A stretch of 43,893 nt of DNA, taken from NCBI GenBank assembly GCA_015062605.1, contig SUUI01000015.1, positions 1-43,893 on the forward strand, written 5' to 3'. The DNA is from Eggerthellaceae bacterium (GTDB taxonomy: Bacteria > Actinomycetota > Coriobacteriia > Coriobacteriales > Eggerthellaceae). Position numbers and translations under genes: made by a program. Below the pieces are notes generated by a model. It saw only the letters and a list, made by a program, of their open reading frames with translations. It did no database searches and was not told where the DNA came from. This document shows positions 14,656-22,530 of the stretch, in pieces; position 1 is the stretch's first letter; every line of letters starts with the position of its first letter.

Positions 14656-15834
14656 ATGAACGAACTCGAACTCAAATATGGATGCAATCCGAATCAGAAA
14701 CCCTCGAAAATCTTCATGCGCGATGGTTCCGATTTACCGGTTAAGGTGCTCAACGGCAAGCCGGGTTACATCAACTTCCTCGACGCGCTCAATTCCTGGC
14801 AACTCGTACGCGAGTTGAAAGAGGCTACCGGGCTTCCCGCTGCAGCAAGCTTCAAGCATGTCTCCCCAGCTGGTGCAGCTGTAGGTCTGCCGCTTTCGGA
14901 TGTTGATCGGCAAATCTATTTCGTCGATGATCCAGGTGAGCTCTCCCCCATTGCGTGCGCGTACATTCGCGCCCGCGGAGCCGACCGCCTCTGCTCCTAC
15001 GGTGATTGGGCGGCGCTTTCCGATGAATGCGATGCCGATACTGCACGGTACCTTAAGCTTGAGGTCTCTGATGGCATCATCGCGCCTGGTTACACCGAGG
15101 AGGCACTCGAAATCCTCTCGAGCAAGAAGAAAGGAAACTACAACGTCGTGCAGATCGACCCTGATTACGTGTGTGCCGAGCAGGAATACAAAGATGTATT
15201 CGGCATCACTTTCGAGCAGGGTCATAATTTCTTCCGCATCGATGAGGAACTGCTTGCAAACGTCGTAACCGAGAACAAGGAGCTTCCCGACCAAGCGAAG
15301 ATCGACCTGATCGTTGCGCTCATCACCTTGAAATACACGCAGAGCAACTCGGTGTGCTACGTCAAGGATGGTCAGGCGATCGGCGTTGGCGCAGGTCAGC
15401 AAAGCCGTATTCACTGCACGCGCCTCGCGGGCAGCAAGGCCGATACATGGTATCTGCGTCAGCATCCCAAAGTTTTGGGTCTTCAGTTCATCGAAAGCAT
15501 TGGAAGGCCAAGCCGCGACAACGCCATCGATGTCTACATCTCCGATGAGCATGACGATGTTCTAGCCGAAGGCGAATGGCAAAAAGTATTCGCCGTAAAA
15601 CCCGATGTGCTCACCGCGGAAGAGAAGAAGGCATGGATTGCCACGCAAACCGGCGTGAGCGTTGGAAGCGATGCGTTCTTCCCCTTCGGTGACAATGTCG
15701 AACGTGCCCGCAAGTCGGGTGTGGCCTATATCGCCGAGCCAGGCGGCTCGATCCGTGATGACAACGTGATCGAAACGGCTGATAAATACGGTATCGCCAT
15801 GTGCTTCACCGGCATGCGCCTGTTCCATCACTAG
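14656..15834 (+). CDS. purH: Stand-alone AICAR transformylase (PurH C-terminal domain)
   Basis: Transfers a formyl group from 10-formyl-THF to AICAR, giving FAICAR. The 392-residue protein contains only the transformylase half of PurH. It starts at ELKYGCNPNQKPSKIF, which is the beginning of that domain in the bifunctional enzyme. The catalytic Lys-His pair is in SFKHVSPAGAAVG (Lys67, His68). Other conserved parts are LKYTQSNSVCYVKDGQAIGVGAGQQSR and the C-terminal AEPGGSIRDDNVIETADKYGIAMCFTG. The N-terminal IMP cyclohydrolase domain is absent; the upstream PurO-type enzyme supplies it. The start at 14656 follows AAAGGAA (14644-14650); an ATG six bases earlier is too close to the SD. Confidence 0.95.
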   Translation: MNELELKYGCNPNQKPSKIFMRDGSDLPVKVLNGKPGYINFLDALNSWQLVRELKEATGLPAAASFKHVSPAGAAVGLPLSDVDRQIYFVDDPGELSPIACAYIRARGADRLCSYGDWAALSDECDADTARYLKLEVSDGIIAPGYTEEALEILSSKKKGNYNVVQIDPDYVCAEQEYKDVFGITFEQGHNFFRIDEELLANVVTENKELPDQAKIDLIVALITLKYTQSNSVCYVKDGQAIGVGAGQQSRIHCTRLAGSKADTWYLRQHPKVLGLQFIESIGRPSRDNAIDVYISDEHDDVLAEGEWQKVFAVKPDVLTAEEKKAWIATQTGVSVGSDAFFPFGDNVERARKSGVAYIAEPGGSIRDDNVIETADKYGIAMCFTGMRLFHH

Positions 15835-15948
15835 GAAACGACCGTCTGGCGCCCGTTCACGCACAGAAATCCGAAATCGGAGTAACATGCACGAGTTTTC
15901 GGGTATAGATAGGTCTGCAAGAGAACTTTGAACTTGAGGAGGTTCAGA

Positions 15949-16116
15949 ATGGCTGTCACTATCGATAATGATGCTTGCATCGCTTGTGGTATCTGCGTTG
16001 GAGAGTGCCCGCAAGAGGCTCTGACCGTTGATGATGTTGCCGTCGTGGACGCGGACGCATGCATCGAGTGCGGCATTTGCGTTGACGCTTGCCCGCAAGA
16101 GGCAATCGCCCTGTAA
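15949..16116 (+). CDS. 2[4Fe-4S] ferredoxin
   Basis: A 55-residue clostridial-type ferredoxin carrying low-potential electrons between oxidoreductases in the cytoplasm. It has two Cys motifs, CIACGICVGECPQEA and CIECGICVDACPQEA, the remote Cys of each binding the other cluster. Length and symmetry are normal for the family. The start at 15949 is fixed by GGAGG (15938-15942). A TCCGA-AA-TCGGA palindrome (15870-15881) and a TATAGA (15904-15909) lie upstream; the promoter is not certain. A strong terminator follows, so it is monocistronic. Its partner enzyme is not in the window. Confidence 0.95.
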   Translation: MAVTIDNDACIACGICVGECPQEALTVDDVAVVDADACIECGICVDACPQEAIAL

Positions 16117-16136
16117 GCTTTTTCACACCGAAAGCG

Positions 16137-16170
16137 AAGGAGGCCCGCGCCAGCGGGCCTCCTTTTCGTT
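16137..16170 (+). terminator. Rho-independent terminator of the ferredoxin gene
   Basis: AAGGAGGCCCGC (16137-16148) pairs with GCGGGCCTCCTT (16153-16164) around a GCCA loop and runs into TTTTCGTTT. It also lies at the 3' end of the convergent surface protein gene. Confidence 0.9.
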
Positions 16171-16197
16171 TGCGGTTAATGCGTGAGGCTACCGCAC

Positions 16198-19146
16198 TTA
16201 CCCGACAATCCTGCGACGATAGGCTGCGCACGCGAACACGATGAAGGCCGCAAGCGCCAAACCGACGAGCAGACCAGCGGGACTTTCATCGCCGGTTTTC
16301 GCACCGGTTCCACTCGTGGAAGACGATGTATCGCCAGAGCCAGCTCCGGAATCGTCCTTCGACGCCGCTTCTGCAATCGTCAAGGTCGTTTCGGCGCTGC
16401 TGTCACTGAAGTTCACCTTGACGGCATGCTCGCCAGCCGAAAGCGTTTCGAGGAAAGCAGCGTTGAGCGAGGCCTCCAAGCTGCCGGAAGCGGCCGTATA
16501 GTTCGACGCCGCGATGACCACGCCATCGACCTCGATGCTCTCAAACAACGAGAAGGTCTTATCATCCTCGATGCTGCGATTCACCGTAAGGTCGAACCCT
16601 GAAGAAGAACCCTTCGTCCACGTGCCATCCGCACCCTTGGAGAACGTGTAGACAATCTCGGTCCACTTGGCATAGACCGTTATGCTTTCCGTAACGGGCA
16701 CGCCGAAGTTATGGGAAGTATTACACGCCGCATCGTCAAACCAGCCGCCGAAGACGTATCCCGTGCGTACCGGATCTTCAGGCTTGGAGACCGTACCACC
16801 GCTCGAAACCGTCTGCGATGCTACCTCGGGCCCGCCGTTGGTCTCGAAGGCCACCGTGACAGGATTCATCGGACCCAGCCTTAACGTGATGCTGCCGTCG
16901 GTGTTCAACGTGAGTTCAGCGACTTCCATGCCCGCCAATGCCGCCGGAAGTATCACCTTGTCTTTCGTTAGACTGGCGAAATTCTTGGCATCATCTGGAA
17001 AGACCGTCGTCAGCAGGTAGCCGTCGTCCTTGTTCTCGAAGTTCTCGTCGGTCAGCGACGCCGTGTTTCCAGTCGAGATGGCGGCTTTCAACGGCTCGAA
17101 TGAAACCTTCGGGAACTTGCCCGTGTCGATCACCAGCTCGTCGGAAGCGGCGTCCTCCTTGCCGGACGATTTCGTTGGAGGAAGGTCGGAATTGTTAAAA
17201 TAATACGTCGTGCCGCTCGAGCTTGCCGAATTCGGCCTGCTGAACATGACGTAACCAAGACGGTGGCCGTTTTCCGGATAGCTCGAATCGTAGTAATCCA
17301 TCGTGACCCACTCACGCCCGAGATCGTCGGTAAAGCTGCCAGTTGCGAGGATTTCCCTGCCGGCCGACAGTCCACCGATGCGGTTGCCATCGTCCGTTGG
17401 CGTCTCCGGCGTGCTGCGGACGTTCATGGCCCCCGCCGTGACCGTGTACTTGACTGGTCCGTCTTCGAAAGGCGCACCCAGTTGTTCGGCGGAAGGGCAG
17501 AGCGCCAGGTAGCTCGCGTTCACCCAGGCGGTCTGGCCCTCGAAGTCGATCATGGTCCAACCGCCGCTCTGGCCGACGGCCTGGACGACGTCGCCGTACG
17601 AAAGGCCGCCCACGTGCGCGCCGGCGGTGCTGGCGTCGGAGCGCACGTTCAGCGCGCCCGCCGTCACCACGTACGTGCTGTCGCTCAACGCGATCACGTC
17701 CATCGGGCACTCGATGCGCACGGTGGTGTCGTTGATGACGTCGATTTCCGCCGCGACCGTCTTGCCGTTGACGCTCACCGTGGCGTCGGTCGCGAACGTG
17801 TAGCCCGCCTCGCAGCGGACGGGGATGCTGATGCGGTACTCGCCCGACGCCTCGAACTTATCAGTGGGGCCCATGGCAACCCACGAGCCGCTTACATGGC
17901 GCCGCCAGTACGCGCTGCCGGAGCCCGGGTCGGGCAGGGAGAGATTCGCTTCCTCGACGCTGTAGTCGCCGATGTAGGCTTGCGCGAGGTCGCCCTCCAT
18001 CGGCTGCTTGACGCCGTTCACGCTGATGGTCTTCACCTTCGGCGTGTAGTTGTACTCGACGTAGTCGGGCTCGGTGAGCTCCCAGCCGTCGTTCGACTTC
18101 ATCCTGTCCATCGCGATAACGTACAGGTAGTACTTTCCGGCCTCACCGTGGAAGTACTCGATGTTCGATTCGATGTAGCAGGTGGTTATGCTGCTGTCGT
18201 AGTAGCCGTCGACGATTTGCTTGCCATCGGGCGTGCCGTACACGAGCCGGTAGTAGAAGTACTTGGCCTCTTCGAATGGGTATGGGTCCCATGACGCCGT
18301 TCCAGCGGTGGCATCCACCTTCAGGTTCAGGTGCTTCTCGACCATGAAGGCCCATTGCGAGCCTTCGGCCGTCGAGCTGGACGCGGGCTCGCTGTCTTTG
18401 TAGCCCGCGGGTGCGAGCGCCTTGACGGTGATGATGAACGTGTTGTGGCCGGTGCGGATCGAGAGTGACTTGAACACGTCTTTCAGGTCGTACGAGTTGG
18501 TGCTGGCGCCGACCTCGAAAGTCGTCTCTTTCGGGGCGAAGCCCTGGGTCGTGTTCTTGACGGTTATCTCGTAGCCCTTGGCTTTGTCGACCGGAGTCCA
18601 GCTGATGCCGTAGTCGTGCAAGGTGTCGCCGGTTTTCTTGATCGGCCCCGGCGAGTCGAGCTGCTCGTCGGGCAAGTTGATCTCGGGGGAGGCGAACAGG
18701 GCGTACTCGATGCCGGTGGACAGCTTCTCCTTCTTGATCATGGTCCAGGTTTCGTCGTCGATGATGAGGGTCGCGGTGTCGGAGAACGTGTAGTTCTCAT
18801 CCGGGCACATGACGCAGACGTGGTAGCGGTACGCTCCTTCTAGGAACTGCTGGTCGCCTGGCATTATCGCCCATGCGTCGTCGCTTTTCTTGTAGTGCCA
18901 CGCTGCGTCGGTGTGGTACGAGAGGCCGCCCGCTTCGAACACTGGATCTGTGGATAGGAGCTTGATGTCCGGCGCTTTGGGTAGCTCGTAGGGCACCGCG
19001 ATCGACCTGACGGTGGGCGTTGCTGTGCCGTCGAGCGATTCGACGATTACCGGATCGTCCGCATACGCCGATGAGCCAAAACACGGGAGTAGCACGATAG
19101 CCATCGTAATGGCCGCAATCATGCCGAGGAACTTGGTCGCCTTCAT
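16198..19146 (-). CDS. Large secreted, wall-anchored surface protein with SH3b and InlB-type repeats
   Basis: A 982-residue exported protein. Residues 1-29 are a signal peptide ending AYA. Two related modules at about 80-135 and 410-465 share the pattern W-(K/R)-...-G-x-YR-...-YTF-(S/A)-(T/D)-x-AT. Between them are two Fn3-like segments (about 175-260 and 270-370). SH3b domains follow at about 491-549 (VTAGALNVRSD) and 567-636 (VTAGAMNVRST). An InlB/Listeria-Bacteroides repeat is at about 762-829 (FETNGG...FGGWFDDAACN...ITVYAKW), then an X2-like domain (830-926). The end is a Ser/Gly linker, GAKTG (948-952) as a degenerate LPXTG motif, a membrane helix and YRRR. It likely binds cell-wall or host glycans. 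SD AAGGAGG precedes 19146. A class B sortase gene lies two genes upstream. The 193-bp leader shows no known RNA element. Confidence 0.87.
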   Translation of the reverse strand: MKATKFLGMIAAITMAIVLLPCFGSSAYADDPVIVESLDGTATPTVRSIAVPYELPKAPDIKLLSTDPVFEAGGLSYHTDAAWHYKKSDDAWAIMPGDQQFLEGAYRYHVCVMCPDENYTFSDTATLIIDDETWTMIKKEKLSTGIEYALFASPEINLPDEQLDSPGPIKKTGDTLHDYGISWTPVDKAKGYEITVKNTTQGFAPKETTFEVGASTNSYDLKDVFKSLSIRTGHNTFIITVKALAPAGYKDSEPASSSTAEGSQWAFMVEKHLNLKVDATAGTASWDPYPFEEAKYFYYRLVYGTPDGKQIVDGYYDSSITTCYIESNIEYFHGEAGKYYLYVIAMDRMKSNDGWELTEPDYVEYNYTPKVKTISVNGVKQPMEGDLAQAYIGDYSVEEANLSLPDPGSGSAYWRRHVSGSWVAMGPTDKFEASGEYRISIPVRCEAGYTFATDATVSVNGKTVAAEIDVINDTTVRIECPMDVIALSDSTYVVTAGALNVRSDASTAGAHVGGLSYGDVVQAVGQSGGWTMIDFEGQTAWVNASYLALCPSAEQLGAPFEDGPVKYTVTAGAMNVRSTPETPTDDGNRIGGLSAGREILATGSFTDDLGREWVTMDYYDSSYPENGHRLGYVMFSRPNSASSSGTTYYFNNSDLPPTKSSGKEDAASDELVIDTGKFPKVSFEPLKAAISTGNTASLTDENFENKDDGYLLTTVFPDDAKNFASLTKDKVILPAALAGMEVAELTLNTDGSITLRLGPMNPVTVAFETNGGPEVASQTVSSGGTVSKPEDPVRTGYVFGGWFDDAACNTSHNFGVPVTESITVYAKWTEIVYTFSKGADGTWTKGSSSGFDLTVNRSIEDDKTFSLFESIEVDGVVIAASNYTAASGSLEASLNAAFLETLSAGEHAVKVNFSDSSAETTLTIAEAASKDDSGAGSGDTSSSTSGTGAKTGDESPAGLLVGLALAAFIVFACAAYRRRIVG

Positions 19147-19339
19147 AGAGAGAACCTCCTTGGGAAACGTTTCTTCGAGGGAGGCTGGGTGGGATTACGC
19201 TACAAGTGCCCATCCTTCGATGCGAAGCGCACACACCTATGGATGCGTCGAAAAGAAAGTGTTTTCTAGACGCGAACGCTTTCTGTCAGAATACGCCAAA
19301 AGCTGCCTTCCCGCAATGTGGGCGGCGACGAGCGTACAA

Positions 19340-19951
19340 CTATGCGATATGCACCTTGCCATCATCGCCGACACTGACGCGGCCTTCCGCAATCAGCTGG
19401 ATGACTTGCGGATACAGCTCATGCTCGACATTGTGGATGCGAGCTTCGAGCGTATCGACCGTATCGTCCTCGCGCACTACGACCGGACGCTGCGCGATAA
19501 TCGGACCCTTGTCGTACTCGGCATTCGCGAAATGAACCGTAACACCTGTGACCTTCACTCCGGCATCCCATGCATCCTGAATGCCGTGCGCGCCACGGAA
19601 TGATGGCAGCAATGCTGGGTGTAAATTCACTACGCGGTTCTCATAAGCATTAAGCAAAACGGAGGTGACCATACGCATATACCCTGCCATCACGACATAT
19701 TCGGCACCCGCTTGCTTGAGCGCATCGACAATGCGCCGATCAGCGGCCTCAACGTCAACATATGCCTCGCGATTGAGCACTAGCACGTCAAGCCCAGCTG
19801 CCTTGGCGCGCTCTATTCCGTACGCATCGGGACGCGATGAGATGACCAGGACGATATCAGCTGCAAGGGAGCCGTCCGCAATGCGGTCGATAAGCGCTTG
19901 CAGATTCGTTCCGCTGCCAGAAAGCAACACGCCGATTGGAAGCTTCTTCAT
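19340..19951 (-). CDS. purN: Phosphoribosylglycinamide formyltransferase 1
   Basis: Transfers the formyl group from 10-formyl-THF to GAR in step 3 of purine synthesis. The 203-residue protein has the N-terminal IGVLLSGSGTNLQALID, which binds the ribonucleotide phosphate, the catalytic VNLHPALLPSFRGAHGI (Asn, His), and VTGVTVHFANAEYDKGPIIAQ with the conserved Asp. The start at 19951 has AAAGGAT upstream; the open frame extends 5' to 19975 without an SD. It lies 30 bp after purM, so the two are cotranscribed. Confidence 0.96.
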   Translation of the reverse strand: MKKLPIGVLLSGSGTNLQALIDRIADGSLAADIVLVISSRPDAYGIERAKAAGLDVLVLNREAYVDVEAADRRIVDALKQAGAEYVVMAGYMRMVTSVLLNAYENRVVNLHPALLPSFRGAHGIQDAWDAGVKVTGVTVHFANAEYDKGPIIAQRPVVVREDDTVDTLEARIHNVEHELYPQVIQLIAEGRVSVGDDGKVHIA

Positions 19952-19981
19952 CACAGATCCTTTCGTACGAAACATCGCCGC

Positions 19982-21106
19982 CTACGCCTGTGCGTATGCG
20001 AACAGACCGCCTTCATTGCGATATCGAACAACGCCTTCGCCTTCCACAACTTGGCCGATACGGTAGGTCTTCTCACCTAGCTCGGCAAGGCATGCCTCGA
20101 CCTCATCGGCACGAGCAGGATCGACAATGAGAACCAGACCGATGCCCATGTTGAAGGTCTTCAGCGCCTCTGTCTCATCAAGATTCGCTTGAGCACATAC
20201 AAAAGAAGCAACAGGAGGAACCGGCCAAGCGCCGAGCTCGACTTCCGCATCGCACGCCTTCGGAAGCGCACGGTCGAGATTCTCGGTGATGCCGCCACCC
20301 GTGATATGGGCAAGCGCGCGCACAGCACCGGGAATGCGATCGATTACCGCACGGACGGGTTTTACGTAGATTCTCGTTGGCGTGAGCAGCGCATCGAGAA
20401 CGCTTCTTCCCTCGAGCTCCTCCCGCGGGGTCTGCAGCTCGTCAAGCGCAACGCCCTCGGTGCACACCTTGCGTGCCAGCGAATAACCGTTGGAATGCAA
20501 GCCGCTGCTCGCCAGGCCGATGAGCACATCGCCCGGCTGCACCGCTTCAGGATCGAGCATCTTCGGGCGGTCGACAATGCCGACGCAAAAGCCCGAAAGA
20601 TCATAATCGTCAGGATCCATCACGCCGGGATGCTCGGCCATCTCGCCGCCGATGAGCGCACAGCTAGCCTGCTTGCAGCCTTCACCGATACCTGCAACCA
20701 CCTCGGCAACTGCCTCAGCGCGAAGCTTGCCGACCGCGATGTAATCGAGGAAGAAGAGCGGCTCGGCGCCTGTTGCGAGGATATCGTTCGCGCACATGGC
20801 TACCAGATCGATACCGACCGTATCATGCTTGTCGGCAAGACGGGCGAGCTGGAGTTTCGTACCAACACCATCAGTGCCCGACACGAGAATGGGGTCTTCC
20901 ATGCCTTTCGCCGCGGCTACGGAGAACAAGCCACCGAACCCGCCGATATCGCCGATGACCTCGGGACGATACGTATCGTGCACGGTATCCTTGATCGCTT
21001 TAACGGCCCGAGCGCCCTCTGCCGTATCGACACCTGCTTGCGCATACGTCACCTGATCGGCGTTTTCCGGCATAGTGGCTTTGGAATCGTTATTTGTTTG
21101 CGTCAT
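19982..21106 (-). CDS. purM: Phosphoribosylformylglycinamidine cyclo-ligase (AIR synthetase)
   Basis: Closes the imidazole ring of FGAM with ATP to give AIR, step 5 of purine synthesis. The 374-residue protein has the family core: YAQAGVDTAEG near the N-terminus, the FGGLF segment, SGTDGVGTKLQLA, GIDLVAMCANDILATGAEPLFFLDYIA and LIGGEMAEHPG, then GLASSGLHSNGYSLAR and HITGGGITENL. About 20 extra polar residues precede the domain. The start at 21106 is supported by AAAGGAC. The sortase gene ends 46 bp upstream on the same strand, so sortase, purM and purN may share a transcript. Confidence 0.97.
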   Translation of the reverse strand: MTQTNNDSKATMPENADQVTYAQAGVDTAEGARAVKAIKDTVHDTYRPEVIGDIGGFGGLFSVAAAKGMEDPILVSGTDGVGTKLQLARLADKHDTVGIDLVAMCANDILATGAEPLFFLDYIAVGKLRAEAVAEVVAGIGEGCKQASCALIGGEMAEHPGVMDPDDYDLSGFCVGIVDRPKMLDPEAVQPGDVLIGLASSGLHSNGYSLARKVCTEGVALDELQTPREELEGRSVLDALLTPTRIYVKPVRAVIDRIPGAVRALAHITGGGITENLDRALPKACDAEVELGAWPVPPVASFVCAQANLDETEALKTFNMGIGLVLIVDPARADEVEACLAELGEKTYRIGQVVEGEGVVRYRNEGGLFAYAQA

Positions 21107-21152
21107 GTTCGGTCCTTTGACTCGTCACAAGTTATGAAGCTTGCTACCTCTT

Positions 21153-22292
21153 CTATTCAACGTCATTACCTTCGGCGAAGCTGTTCGCTCCAGCACCCAC
21201 GATTGACGTAGCATTCCGTGAGATCATGCCTTGCTCTTCAAGACCCTCAACACCCGGCACGGTGCTTTCGGCGACATAGCCGAACAAGATATACCGTGCA
21301 TTATTCTGATTGTTGTCGCAGGTGGAGAACGTGAATATCTGGTTCATGCCGTCGACCGCTGGAAGCGCTTCAGCAGGCGAAACAACGCTGCGCTCGATCT
21401 TGTCGTTTATGTAGTACGCAAGATCGGATGCGCTGCCGAACATTGTCTGGACAACCGCCTCGTCATTGCCGCTCGTATGGATGAGCGAAAACGTCTTGAT
21501 GCGGTAATTGCCAGACGGGGTGAGTACGTAGACCTCACGATGCGCGTTGAACACACTGGGGTCAGAGAAATCCGCGATGACCGAGAACATCGAACCATCG
21601 TTCATGTTGTGGCCGTAGATGATACTGTTGTCGTCAGTAAACGAAATGCTGTTCTTCGTTTCGAGGAAGATGGCTCCAACCGACGTTACCCAATTCGTCT
21701 CGCCTTGGAAGTTGGTCTTCAGGTACTTATCGTTGTTCGATGTGTGGACAACCGGATAATTGATCTGAGTATCGGGAACGTAAATCCACGCTACGGTTTC
21801 GGGATTCTTTCCCCTAAGCGCATCCCAATCGACTTTAAGGTCGGCAAGCGTATTCGCAGAAACGTCAAACACCTCTCCGGCAATGTCAGAGTACGCACTG
21901 CGCTCTTTCCAATACGAGTAGTAGATGTAACCAAGCGAAAGCAATGAGGCAACGAACACCACAAGTGCAACATAAAATACCACGTTCCAGATGCTGCGTT
22001 TTTTCTTCGCCTTGGCGCCATCGGTTCCGACCGAATGCGCAGCAGTTGCGTCACCTGCGCCCGCTATAACCGGCATCGCGCTTTTCCAATTAGCATTCGC
22101 ATTCGACTTCGAAGCCGTTTGGCGAGATGCATTTTCCGGCCCTGGATGCTCGTCCACGGCTTCTGATATGGTCGGCAGCGATGCAAGACGGCTTCGACCC
22201 GATGCAGCTTGACGCTTCGATTGGGCGGCATCGGACGATGGCTTCGCTTGATTTTGCCGACTAGATGGATTGTTGGTATCGCGTTGAACCAT
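21153..22292 (-). CDS. srtB: Class B sortase
   Basis: A membrane-anchored cysteine transpeptidase that attaches surface proteins to peptidoglycan or pilin. The 379-residue protein has a long cytoplasmic N-terminus (1-100, polar and basic), one membrane helix (about 102-124) and an extracellular catalytic domain. The domain has WIYVPDTQINYPVVHTSNNDKYL, typical of class B. The catalytic residues are His228 in IIYGHNM, Cys325 in FSTCDN and Arg333 in NNARY. The start at 22292 has AAAAGGA. The 100-residue cytoplasmic extension is longer than in Firmicutes SrtB. The nearby surface protein with a GAKTG tail is a possible substrate, though class B enzymes often use NPxTN-like motifs. Confidence 0.92.
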   Translation of the reverse strand: MVQRDTNNPSSRQNQAKPSSDAAQSKRQAASGRSRLASLPTISEAVDEHPGPENASRQTASKSNANANWKSAMPVIAGAGDATAAHSVGTDGAKAKKKRSIWNVVFYVALVVFVASLLSLGYIYYSYWKERSAYSDIAGEVFDVSANTLADLKVDWDALRGKNPETVAWIYVPDTQINYPVVHTSNNDKYLKTNFQGETNWVTSVGAIFLETKNSISFTDDNSIIYGHNMNDGSMFSVIADFSDPSVFNAHREVYVLTPSGNYRIKTFSLIHTSGNDEAVVQTMFGSASDLAYYINDKIERSVVSPAEALPAVDGMNQIFTFSTCDNNQNNARYILFGYVAESTVPGVEGLEEQGMISRNATSIVGAGANSFAEGNDVE

Positions 22293-22389
22293 GCAATATC
22301 CTTTTCACCATCGCGCACGAAAGGACTCTTTCCGTACGCTGATCATTATTCCTGCCTTCATGCACACAAACACATAAGGCAGCTCTGCC

Positions 22390-22406
22390 ATACTGTGAAA
22401 CAGTAT
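22390..22406. repeat. 17-bp palindrome in the sortase/ppk intergenic region (operator candidate)
   Basis: ATACTGT-GAA-ACAGTAT is a perfect 7-3-7 inverted repeat. On the minus strand it overlaps TATACT (22407-22402), a possible -10 element for the sortase operon. Confidence 0.45.
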
Positions 22407-22446
22407 ACCGTTTCCTTGCGTCGCAGATGTGAAGGAACGAGGCAGA

Positions 22447-22476
22447 TTGGGTAAAAGCAGCCCAATGCGCTATGAT
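22447..22476 (+). promoter_or_regulatory. Putative promoter of ppk1
   Basis: TTGGGT (22447-22452) and TATGAT (22471-22476) are separated by 18 bp and lie about 55 bp before the ppk1 start codon. Confidence 0.45.
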
Positions 22477-22530
22477 GCGATGCGTAAGCGAAAGCACTAG
22501 CCGTCCGCATAATGCGCACGAGGAAAACCC

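Noticed and set aside
17263-18294. 343-codon plus-strand open frame inside the surface protein gene
   Set aside because: The translation is rich in Arg, Asp, Val and His in a shadow pattern, and the minus-strand gene has a signal peptide, domains and an SD.
19147-19339. Riboswitch (for example cyclic-di-GMP) in the leader of the surface protein gene
   Set aside because: The leader was read on the minus strand for known aptamer motifs; none was found.
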